Shown one piece after another: positions 34,497-46,500 of a DNA stretch of 64,000 nucleotides (the stretch's first letter is position 1; each line of letters begins with the position of its first letter). The notes under the pieces are model-generated. The model was not told where the DNA came from. It saw only the letters and a program-made list of their open reading frames with translations, and did not search any database. The DNA lies in contig NW_025939605.1 in the NCBI RefSeq assembly GCF_000764305.2, positions 96,772-160,771 of the forward strand, written 5' to 3'. Made by a program: the position numbers and the translations under genes. Origin of the DNA: Hyalella azteca (taxonomy: Eukaryota > Arthropoda > Malacostraca > Amphipoda > Hyalellidae).

Positions 34497-35336
34497 ACTA
34501 CTAACAGCTTATTTTAAAGGGAGCATGAATGTTAAAAAAATATTTATTTACGGCCGGATCATTTTGAATCTTGCTGCACATATATAAAATAAGAATCTAA
34601 GACTTCTTTGTTCAAGAAAATTTTCAGAAAAAAAAATTTAAGAAAATGGGAAATTTATAGAAATATTCACGATTCGTGAAGACCATATTTAGCGATTATC
34701 CTATCAATTTTTCAAATTTTTTATAATTTTTCGGATTTGTTCAATTTTGGCCCCTCCCCCATTGTTTTATTAAAATATAATCAATCAAAAAAGAAATCAG
34801 AAAAAGTGACCGGACGATCGCCAGATCAGGTCTTTACAAATCGAATGGCGTATCTTTCAATGCTGTTGCTTGAAAATCATATTTAGGAAGAAATAGATTT
34901 CTAAGATGAAAATTCCAAGTGCCAAAAAAACTGAAATTTGTGCTCATCGCAGTTACGTGTTTTATCCACGGCTTTACTCTGGATTCTGGCAGATGAAAGT
35001 ACAAACATTGCCTTGGGCTCATTAAATGCACAGTTCTTGGACCTTCAAAATGACCTTGAAAACCGGAAAAGTCTCAATTTTCGATTTATGACGAGCAAGC
35101 TCCCCATAAAACACGATAAACGTTAAAGCCCTAAAAATCCTTTAAACCCTTTTAAACTTAATTTCACGCATTCAACACGTATATGGTCACACAAACACAC
35201 AACAAAACTCCAGATTTCCCGTAGTCAACTAAATATCAATGGTCAGTGAGAGCTTACTATAGGAAAGCAGGTAAAATTTATATCAATATAGCCATCGCCA
35301 TGACGCGATTAAAAAAGCAATTTAAATCTATCACTT

Positions 35337-35556
35337 TTGGGATCCACGAAAGTTGCAGAAGGATTGACCAATTATTAGCAAACCTGCTTATTCCAGCTGC
35401 TGAAAACAAAACATGCATTGAGAAACGCTTAAGAACGCGCAAAGTTGGGATCCACGAAAATTGCAGAAAGATTGGCCAACTATATTAGCAAACCTACTCA
35501 TTCCAGCAACTAAAAACAAAACGTGCATTGAGGAACCCACAAGAACGCGCAAAGAT
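35337..35556. repeat. Direct duplication of a 109-bp unit
   Basis: Both copies start at gggatccacgaaa and run through attgcagaa(a/g)gattggcc, attagcaaacct, cattgag and aagaacgcgcaaag. Differences are few. Confidence 0.8.
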
Positions 35557-35733
35557 TTGCGGGGTGAGGTACCTTAAGGGTGCTAAGCACACGTATTAGC
35601 CGTTCATGCTACACCACATGCGGCATTATAGGTTATAGAAGCAATTCAAAGAATTTCTGTTGCAGACAATTGCTGCCTCCAGACGTTGCTTACAGACTAG
35701 AGTTGCGAGCAGCTCAACATCGCCTCCAACCTC

Positions 35734-36084
35734 ACTGAGAGAAATGGGCGGGTCTGGATGACCCACATTGATGAGTCAACCGCGTCCGAAAATCGATGCA
35801 CTTTTTTGACTCACTTGCCCCATTTGTGGGTCATACTGACCCATTAAATTTCAAGCATGACTCACTTGGGGGCGTTAAATCACTCTGACGCCCAGATGCT
35901 AACTACGTATCCATGCTACGGGTGGCGTCATAAGGGATTTGACGTCACAAGTGAGTCATGCCTGGAATTTATTGGGTCAGTATGACCCACAAATGGGACA
36001 AGTGAGTCAAAAAAGTGCATCGATTTTCGGACGCGGTTGACTCATCAAAGTGGGTCATCAAGACCCGCCCATTTCTCTCAGTGC
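35734..36084. mobile_element. Foldback MITE with about 120-bp inverted arms
   Basis: The left arm starts cactgagagaaatgggcggg and continues through gatgacccac, gatgagtcaaccgcgtccg, aaaatcgatgcactttttt and gtgggtcatactgaccca. The reverse complement of the right arm (to 36084) repeats this with few changes. The centre (about 35,855-35,960) holds catgactcactt and its inverse, so the element folds almost fully into one hairpin. The tgagtca phrase recurs. It has no ORF and the target duplication is not clear. Confidence 0.85.
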
Positions 36085-36340
36085 TGACTGTTTATTCAAC
36101 CCGAAGTTGTGTTCAACCGATAAACATGAAAACAAAGCGTGCTTTACACTTTAAAGGTTTAGCCAATTTCGCACTGTGTCAAAGTCGGAAGCAAAACCTA
36201 ATAGCAAACCGCTGCTCGAGATTATTGTCAATCATTGCCAGAGACAGCAGAGACATTAATTCTCTAAACTAATAACTACTGAGGATCAAAATGTCGTCAG
36301 TATGAAATTCTAATTCTCACACACATGCTTGGATGCCTCC

Positions 36341-37025
36341 CATCAACACGTAGACACTAGACTGCCAGTTTCATCACTTACGAGACTAGGCGGTAGACAC
36401 GTAGACACTAGGCTGCCAGGCTCATCACGTATGAGACTAGGTGGTAGACACGTAGACACTATGCTGCCAGTCTCATCACTTATGAGACTAGGTGGTAGAC
36501 ACGTAGACACTAGGCTGCCAGTCTCATCACTTATGAGACTAGGTGGTAGACAAGTAGACACTAGGCTGCCAGTCTCATCACTTATGAGACTAGGTGGTAG
36601 ACACGTAGACACTAGGCTGCCAGTCTCATCACTTATGAGACTAGGTGGTAGACACGTAGACACTAGGCGGCCAGTCTCATCACTTATGAGACTAGGCGGT
36701 AAACACGTAGAAACTAGGCGGCCAGTCTCATCACTTATGAGACTAGGCAGTAGACAAGTAGACACTAGGCGGCCAGTCTCATCACTTATGAGACTAGGCG
36801 GTAGACACGTAGACACTAGGCGGCCAGTCTCATCACTTGTGGGACTAGGCGGTAGGCACGTAGACACTAGGCTCCAGTCTCATCACTTATGAGGCTAGGC
36901 GGTAAACACGTAGACACTAGACTGCCTGTCTCATCACATATGAGACTAGGCGGTAGACACGTAGACACTAGGCGGGCAGTCTCATCACTTATGAGACTAG
37001 GCGGTAGACACGTAGACACTAGGCA
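36341..37025. repeat. 51-bp minisatellite with a hairpin in each unit
   Basis: There are about 13 copies of gtagacacgtagacactagg, c(t/g)gccagtctcatcactt, atgagactagg(c/t)g. In each unit gtctcat-cactt-atgagac is a 7-bp stem with a 5-base loop. The unit is a multiple of three, so ORFs on both strands (RLPVSSLMRLGGRHVDT type) are artefacts. Confidence 0.92.
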
Positions 37026-37553
37026 CTAGCTAAAACCATTGTAACAGTAAACCCCGCTTTGAACGTCTTCGCCGCTGCAGTGCCTCGGAGAGTGATAGTT
37101 AGGGGTTGATTCAAGGGGTCGAGCTGAAAATTAAAACCATATTAGGAGGCAATTCTAACACTGTCGCTCAGAGTGAATTTACATGTTCTAGTGACTTATT
37201 TTCTCAAGACCAATATAGCGAAGACATTTTTTCGAATTAATTCTTATGAAAAATGAATGTGATTTGATTTGGAACGGTAATGCAAGTTGAAAAATAGAGG
37301 AGGCAGCTGGTGACAAAGAACAGATTGTTAGATAAAAAATATGTATAAGCTAATGCAGCCCTGCAATACGTATGTGCAGGTGGCAGGGAACTAAGGATAA
37401 TAAGTTTTAAATGCGATGATCGAATAGATAACCTATCAAAATTTTTGGCAATTATGCTTGAAATTAGAGTGATTGTTTAGCTGGGACCAATGTTGAGTAA
37501 TTACACAGAGAGATCGTGATTAAATGCGATAGCAAATAACTTTCACATAAGTC

Positions 37554-37559
37554 TTTATT
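37554..37559 (-). promoter_or_regulatory. Polyadenylation signal AATAAA of the CUB-domain gene
   Basis: On the minus strand AATAAA lies 33 bases past the stop codon at 37592. It fits a short 3' untranslated region. Confidence 0.6.
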
Positions 37560-37591
37560 GAATTTATAATTAAATAGAATGTTTGAATAAA

Positions 37592-40500
37592 TCAATCGTA
37601 ATATAAAGAGAGGATAAAGAGCTTCCTATCACTGACCCATCCATTAGCAGCAGTGCACAAATCAAGTATGTTTGAACTGCCGGACGTTTCAAGGCCCAGC
37701 GTGTAGCCGTCGCAGGACCCGTCAGCGCCAGAAAAATAACCAAAATAGCCTAAGCCCAGTGTAGTCGGTGTCGTGAAGGTGACGTTGCAGTTGTAGGTTG
37801 GGCCGTCGGGGAAAGCCTTACATCCAAACCCGGGATGTGAGTACACCAAAATTTGATCTCCTTCATTTTGAGGCGAGAGTTGGATGGTTTTGCCACATTC
37901 GTTCACTGCAAATTGAAATTAACTTAATAATTTCGCTGCAATCGCTGCAATAAAAAATTATCAACGAAGTAAGAGGTCGAAATCACAAGGTATGGAATGG
38001 AAATAGTTGATCATAGATGATGATGCACTGAGGCATTAATTTTTGTTTAGAATTATGATTTTACTCGAAATTTCGTATTGTCATTTTGGTTTAGATTTCA
38101 ATGAAAATAAAGCGTGGAAGACCGAAGTTAGATTATTATTGAGCCGAGTAAAGCCTGAGCGAAGTAAAGCTTCGAAAGTCAGATTTCAAGACTTGAGCTT
38201 AAATTTGAGTTGAAGCAGCGAAGCCTACGAAGAAGAAGCAAAGAATTAATGTGATGACGTCCATTAGTGTTTATTCAGTTTTTATTGGTCGAAGGCGCTG
38301 ATTATTTAATTCGTTAATTAGAAGAAAGTGGTGCTATAAAGTTTTTTTATGATTTATCAGTAACCGTAAACCTATAAGGTCATGTATGCATATTGATGAG
38401 TTCCTCAGGGCCCCCAAAATACGATGAATTCAAGTTTATTCACATATCCTGATATAATCTAAGATACAAAATTAAATACGTTAACCGACTATCACCGCAA
38501 CACGTACATTGCAGACATGCTCGATAGGATAACTATAACAACGGACTTCACAACCTATTTAAACACGTCGCAAGTCTCCTCTATGCTGACTTTAAAAAAG
38601 TAGATGAAGAGGCTAAATTAACTTTAATGAATTCTTGATAAGGCTTAAATCTTTCATGACACTGCATGACGTATTATGATGTCTATGGCATTATTATGTA
38701 TGTTATATTAAGAAGTTACCCAGATTCCATTATTCATTTTCTTGACATTTGTTTCAGTTTCCCGGTACATAAGTTAGGGTGACATTTTTTGACTACAAAT
38801 GTCGGCACCAAAAAACTTTTTCAAGTTTTTTTAAATTTTGTTGTATGATCTTTATGTAGTTTTTTGGGCTGATTTTAAATATTTTGTTGGTTTTTCTCCC
38901 AACACGTAAGACTAAGTAATTTATAAATGTGATGATTACGGATTAGTTTTTGTTGTTTGAACATGAAGGCAAAGCAAACCAAATAGCAATATTTAGTTTA
39001 TATATGGATAGTAGTAATACATATGTTTTTCAAAGTTATTATAAGCCTTCATAGAATGGCTTTATTTTCCATTGAAACTATTTATGATGTTTTTTGGCTG
39101 TGCTCATTAGAATTTTCCATTTTTAACATACAACAGTAGTCTGTTATCATGACATTCCATCAACCTTGGTATCAGCACTTCATTTCTCTAATATTTGTGG
39201 AAACATTCTCGTTGTTCCTCACTTACTGCTACAAGATTTTCTGGAAATTAGTCCACATGTGAGTGAAGAGATTGGACTCATGACTCATTGTAGCCAACAT
39301 TTTGTAATTTTGCAACAATTCAGCAACAAGGAGGTGGACTTTTTTGTTTTCGTGGAAGCCTGTCACAACTAGCTTAAATGAATTCCAGCTAGCTTTTCTT
39401 CCTTTTCCATTCAATAACGAAAGATTCATCTTGTAGAAGTTTTCTTATGTATGACCAAACAAAGACTCTCTCTTTCAGCTTGGCATTGGTTAGACCGGAA
39501 AATTTTTCTCGGAGATACTTCGAACATTTTACTTTTTATTTAATGTTTTCCAAAACTGTACCACAAGCCCCAATTTCGCATGAAGTATTAGAGGTAAGAC
39601 CTCTTTGAGATCGACTAAACTTGATCGACTAAACTTTGTCTTTGAATATTTTCAACTCTGGGAATATGAGCCGTTCTGAATGGACACGTCTGCCTGACAT
39701 AGATTGTCTTCTGCCACGGCTCCCATTCACAGAGTGCAAAATAACAAAATTCTGTTAAGCCCACTAGTTACACATGCGATATTTTTTTCACCCCTACCCT
39801 GTGCAATTAATACTTTTAATCGCTAAGTGAATAGCTAAGATCTTATGATGGCAATTATGTAATTTTTACGGTCACCGAAGTTTAGTTGAACAACGGAACA
39901 TTCTTGAATGACACTTCATTCTAAATTTCGCAGCAATAATAACATATTAGCAACCACATCCGGTTATTTTTTTCTCTTCGTTATGTAAACAAATCATGTG
40001 CTCTGGTGCTCACGTATGTAATAAGTCGGACGAGTTGTGCTGATGAGGACGGGCACCCCGCATGGGACGTCGGTGACGCAAGAAGCCAGGTCCAAATAGA
40101 CGGATTGAGCAGCGTTGTAACCGCCACCTTCTCGAGGAAAAAGGTAATAGTCCTCGTATATATTGAGCGCTGGAAAGAACAGAATCGACTATTAGTAATG
40201 CAATTAGAATATTCTACAACTATAGAGTGCAATTTTGTTGAGTTTTCAGAGTTTGAATTAGTTTAGATTTTTAAATTGTATGAGGAAAAATAATAATCCA
40301 TTTGTCAATAAATTTGAAAATTTCGTGCGTCAGGATAATCAGTGCCACTCATAAGGCGGTAACAGAAAACGTTCATCGAAATAAGAAAAACGGATAAATT
40401 AAATCAAATTCAATTGTGTTGGCTATCTTGAGGCTGGCAGCTTCCATCAATAAATCATTTACATAATGCCTATGTCAAATTAGTATTTGCATTCGCAACA

Positions 40501-43500
40501 GTTCCGATGTCACCATTTTCCCTGGGCAAGAGTGTAGATCAGCAACATTTCATCGTGATTTCAGGGCGAGAGTATGAGCAAAGTAATTGGTCACATTTAA
40601 AACGAATTCAGCGGAAGATCTCGACAGGACAAGGAGACATTCCTGCTCCATGCGTGCCCCTTCCAGTGAGCAGTACATGGTTCAGGTACTGCTTCGAATT
40701 TGTACTGGGTTTAAAAAAACTACGCCCCCATAAGAGTAGGCGTTGTAAAGCGGTCTTGAAAGAAGGTAAGATTGTTCCTTTTAATTTGAAGCGATCAATA
40801 AGTATTTTAGACATTCTGACAACTTACCATTTACGTCAAATGATTTCAAAACTTGAGAAAAGACATCTGAGAAGAAATTCACGAGCCGGTACTGCCTGAA
40901 TTCGATACCTTCGACAGTGGTGTTGATGTAGGGAGCGGTGCCTGTTGAGATATAAATTGGCAAATAACCATTTACTGTCAAGAGTGAGCAACATGTTAAA
41001 TAGAAGTGTCTGTTTTAATAAAGGTGTGTAACGATTAACTATCCGGGGAAAGTGTATATTAGGAGTAAGTTTGGCATAACGCATGAGCACCAATAAGTTG
41101 TACGAATTGTTACCAGCACTATATCTAGGTCACCTGACCGCTGGTGTCACACTGTTAGAAAATCGACCGTAAAAAAAACGTTCCCACCGGCGTTACAGTG
41201 GCCGGTTACTTACCGTTAATTTAAACGGCGGGAACGTTTTCCTACACGAAAACGGTACGCCCGTTTTTGTACTTTACGGCTTCCAACAGTTTCTTTCATC
41301 CAGAATATTATAATCCGACATAGCGAGACATAAGAAGACAAAGCGAGACATAAGAAGACATAGCGAGACATAAGAAGACATAGCGAGACATAAGAAGACN
41401 ATCAACTCTTGATTAATAACAGGGTATTTCTCCTCGACCTCGGTGCAAAGTATCACTGGCTAGCTCTAGTCTATAGAGTTCAGAGATCGACTGATGTCGA
41501 ACCAACGCAGCTCAAAGTATTAACACTCAAAGAATAGGAGAACAAACATGAGCAACTCAACTGAATAACACACGATACCTTATCATTTGTACAAAAATCA
41601 CAGCCAACAACAAAAAATAGTATAAACCAGCAAAAATAAACTGAATAAATTTAACTCTTAAGCGATGTCTGCCACTCAAGATGGCGTCTAGATATTAACT
41701 CGACCGATGACTGTGGCGCCATCTACCGCTGAAGTCCAACAAACCACGGTAAATAACCTGAATGACCGGATTACGGTAAATGAACTTCGAAAACAAACGT
41801 GTACTGCACATTTTTCACCCGTTTTTTCTAACAGTGCACCTGCTCGCTGCTAACTGCATGGAAAGACCTGGAAGCTATGTATTTAGCGCGCAGTGATAGT
41901 GAATTGTGCGGATCGAACTCGCTTCTAACTAGATTTAGTATGCAAAGTCTGGGTATGATTGTTTAGCAGTAATATTTATACAAGTGATAGTCACGTCAGA
42001 TGTGTTTTTTCTATGACGCTTGCATAAGAAATGATTAAGTATAATGTCTTAAAGGTTTTCGGTTCGAATTAATGTCTATATAATATAATACTAAGGAATG
42101 AAAAAGTTGAACTAAAAAATAGTAATTATTTAAAGTTTGATACTGTGAGGTTTTACGACAGGAATCGATCAAATATACAAGTAGATACAAAGAGAGGTTG
42201 GCTGCAACCGCAGGTAAAGTTGTTGGTCAGCAGTTTTTCATATACATAGGGCCAAAAACCGTTGAATCCTAAAAAAATTCTAAACCGTTGTGCACCAATG
42301 GATCACCAGGGTAACCCCGACGTCTATGGGATTACTATACTATATACTATTATAACTTGCCTTAATAGAAGAAGAATATCCTACTAAGAACGTATAAAGG
42401 CCCTGAAATAATCACCATTAATCACCATAGCGGTAGTTTAGCGCATCGCATAGACTACGCTCATATAAATGCGCACACCTACACTTACTCCCTACAATAC
42501 ATCATGAGACACATCTGTAAGGACACGCACATTCACCCCCTCATGTGGATATTATGTAAACCTGAACTCATACCGGTTCCGAGTTACCGGCCTTTATTTT
42601 TCCTAAACTTAATCATAAACTCCGAAACTCCACAAATGCGAGCTTTCACGCTGAACTCTTTTAACTATTTTAAGACCCCCTCCGCACTCAATGTTGACAG
42701 GTCTGCTTAGGACCATGTGGCGAGTGTCAGGGTGCTATTACACGGGTCTACAGCCCGACGCAAAAAGTTAGCCCCACCCCTTTAAAACATCATAACACAT
42801 CGAGTTTTGCGAGTTTTAGTGTGCAAATGGTGGCAAATGAATCGTCTTGGTCCCAGTAATCAAAATACAATAGTGAAAATGTAATTAGTATCGGAGAAAA
42901 TGAAAAACACATGTTTTTGCACCGACGCAAAAGGTTAGCCCCACTTTGTACACTTTGATATTTTAGGCAAAACAAAACATACGTCAGCTGCAAAGCGAAA
43001 GGTTATTTACCGATATGCTCCCTTTGGCTTTGTAGACATCCAAGCAGAGCTTTTTCATTCCCTGCGACAATCTATGGTCATGGAGGTAGTTGAAGTCCAG
43101 ATTGGACCAGGCGGCTTGAATGGCCAACTCGAGTTCTTCGTGTCATACTGCTTCCCGCAGGCGTAGACGATCCCAGCCATGTAGCCCCAGACGTTCTCAA
43201 TGGTATTCAGATGTCGGGTCTTGGCTGGCCAGTCCATAACCCGGATTTTAGCACGCTTGAAGAAGGCCTTGGTCGTGCACGCCGTATGGATTGAGACATT
43301 ATCTTGTTGGAAGATGGCGCCGTTTGCATGAAAGGCCCCCCACACCATTACACTGCCCCCGCCATTTTGGCGGCTAAAAGCTGCCTTTGGATCATTCCTG
43401 CGGCAATGCCAGTAGTACTTCAGACCAGCTGGGTCATCCAAATTCCATTTCTTCTCATCAGAGAAGATGGGTTTGGCCCAGATGTCATCACGAGTACTTG

Positions 43501-46500
43501 CATACTTTGTGACCCAGGCGACCCTGGCATGCTTGTGAGCCTCGGTCAATTGTGGGGCCTTGTTCATCTTCACGTATTGGAAGATGCCGGAGGACGCGAG
43601 GGTGCGAGAGAAGCTGGACTTGGAGACATTGAGCTCGAACTTTTGGACTAGTTTGGGCGCGCTCAAGTCGCCGGGGGCCGCAACTCGGAAGAGGCGACGC
43701 GTGTCACGGGCCGACATCTTCTTGGGGCGGCCATTGGTGTACCGCTTTCCGTAGTTCACGGGGTCCTTGAGATAGTTGGAGATGGCTTTGCGGCTACACC
43801 CCATTTGTGCCCCCATTTGACGCAGACTAGGACGCTTGCTTGAATGGCACCATCAGGGCTTGAATGGCACCTTTCTGAAACTCAGTTAGAGGCATTTCCC
43901 GCGCTCATTTCTTGCCTAGGTGAGCATAAGATCCGTGCACAACTACTACGCTATGAACACATCCTTTGCAGCGAGTCTACGCTGCGTCCTGTCCGCAAGA
44001 GCGCCAAAGTTGCAAAGTGGGGCTAACCTTTTGCGTCGGTGCAAAAACACGTACCGCTTAATTTTTCCGCCAATAATTAACTTTTTCACCAAATTTCACC
44101 TGCTATAGATTGCAGAGCGCAAGACAAATCGTCTGCCATTGGCACCAGTGGCACTTTGCTGAGCCAGGCGTGGCCACTTTTAAAATGAAGTCGATAAAAA
44201 CTTTAAATTTAGTTTCTGATCCGATGCGTATGTATTTACTGACATAGTTCCACACAATCACCATCCTAAGGGCTGCGTACGTAATCTACCATTATAGTAC
44301 AAGTAACAATGTCAGACATGTAGCAGGCACAAATTTTCAGAGTACCATACACATACCTCGTGAGAAATAGAGTTGAAGAAACTCCCTGCCTGCAAGATTC
44401 GAACTCCGGTCTCCCCCACGCGAAGCAAAGCCTTTACCGTTGAGCTATAGGAGAGGACTAGGCACTAAAGTAATTTTAAAATATTTGACTGAAGTATTGC
44501 AAGTATTAATTTAATCAAATGGCAGAAGTTAGTGCTGCCATCGTGATGACTAGATCGTTTCATCAACAATTTTATTTGAACATGATGCTAGATTCGAGTA
44601 AACAGCCACTGAAACAAAATTCGTTTATTCATAGCGAACAATGGTTCAGCTCAGAGTAAAGGCTACGGAAAAATGCATAATAAGCATCGAAGTTTCATAG
44701 TGTGAACATTGCACTAATATTGACAGCGGTTTGATTCGAAATATTTTCACCAAGAATATTCTTGCGTGAAATAAGGAATTGATATCACTCGATGATTTTA
44801 AATGTCAGGCGTGGATTACCTGCACCACTTCGAGTCACTATTTTCTCTAGCCTAATCTTTAATCTTATGCGTCCAAAAGATACCGGAACCACTCAAGTAG
44901 ATATTTAGACTTAAAATCGAAATAATTATCTGCCTTTATGAGCTAATTTCCCTAAATAATTAAATTCCACTATGGAAGTAAGCGATAGAAAGCAGAATTT
45001 GTATTCGTATCCCTCTGTGTATAAATGATACCTTTTTGACAAGCAAATTACCCGGAAAGCACACATTTCAAGCAAGACATGGTAAAGATTAGTAGGAAGC
45101 TTAACGCCGACTCCCGTAAACCCAACTCGTGTGAACGTGTGCTTACTGCTTACTCGACTTGCTCGCTGCACTTGAGAGCCGCAGAGCCGCTGCGCTAGAG
45201 ATGCCTTGCCTCTACAGACTACGTCGACGTGGCTTTAGAGTTTAAATTAATGGGGCAATTTAAGAATATCGTCAATATTATATGACACACTTAATCGATC
45301 CTAGAATTTATACTTTATGATACAATAATTAGTCTGAATTAATCGCAATATTTCCAACACAGCCAGTTGGTGCATTCGTAAAATTCGAAATAAATTAACT
45401 CAATATCTCATGTGAACATAATAATTGGATTCACCGTCATCTTTTGAGAAACTGTATTTTTTGCGACAAAAATTTTTCACTGTTCCTCGTACAATTTATA
45501 TCAGGAGCAATCTGATACATGCCTAGTGGCTTCACTTTGATTTGAAAATTTGTGAACACCTTACTTCTAACTGTCAGTTTTACTCGTGCCCACCGAATTC
45601 ACGCTAAATTTTTGCTAAATTTTCTTTCCAGAACTTAATCTTAGAAGCCAAGCACACAGAACGAAGTCATGGTTTCGTCTTGATCTCGAATGACCCACAA
45701 CCCTCTAACACCTTTCTTTCTACGTTGGATAAATTACAAATTACAGTGACTAGTGCCATCGTGCACTGTGCAGCTTGGGCAAACGGTTATCGGTGGTTCA
45801 CAAGAGATTTGTCTGCAATGTGCCATAGATGTTTCAGACCCTATAAATCATTCATGATTCATCGATGACTCCCACCTATACTCGCCACCTTTTCGATTTA
45901 TAGGTGTTTTATTGTCGATTTTCGGCAGATCTGGCCACCCACTGTTACGCCACCAATAATCTACTATCGCCACCTATAATCATCGGTGCGCCACCCTTAA
46001 TTTTTATTTGGGAAGTATTGGCAGTGAGGGCTACAGTAACCGTAATGTGCCCATCTGTGCCGCTCTGTATAGCGCTAGGGGCAAATATTTCTAATGTTAT
46101 GAACTATGTCTTGTCCCATCGACGCCAGTTCAAAGAACGTCAAGAGGTGTTCGAATGATATTGAACTGTTCTTATAGATACTTAAAATGTATGAGCTACG
46201 GTATATGCGTCGCGATGAATATTCAAGCAGAAACTAATGGAGTAAGTAGTGTTTTGAAACTTGAACGATACCTTATTAGGTCTCATGCAAACTCTACGCT
46301 GATCTACATAGTTTTTCACCTCCTCAGCAGGTTCCATTGCCTGCTTCATCAAACGCTTCCTCAATCTCGTCATTACCGTAACGTCCAAATTCCACCATGT
46401 TAACAGACCTCGCTCGACGGCTTCGAACGAGGTCTGTACGACGAACTAGCATTTGCGGAGCGAAAATACTGTTTATCAAATACTATCCTCGTATATAAGC

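Noticed and set aside
36329..36892. 187-residue plus and 174-residue minus ORFs
   Set aside because: These are products of the 51-bp minisatellite. Both strands are equally open.
40608..40814. Extra minus-strand exon (AYSYGGVVFLNPVQIRS reading) in the CUB gene
   Set aside because: Neighbouring exons 40828-40974 and 40014-40169 join in phase without it. In the needed phase it meets a stop after eleven codons.
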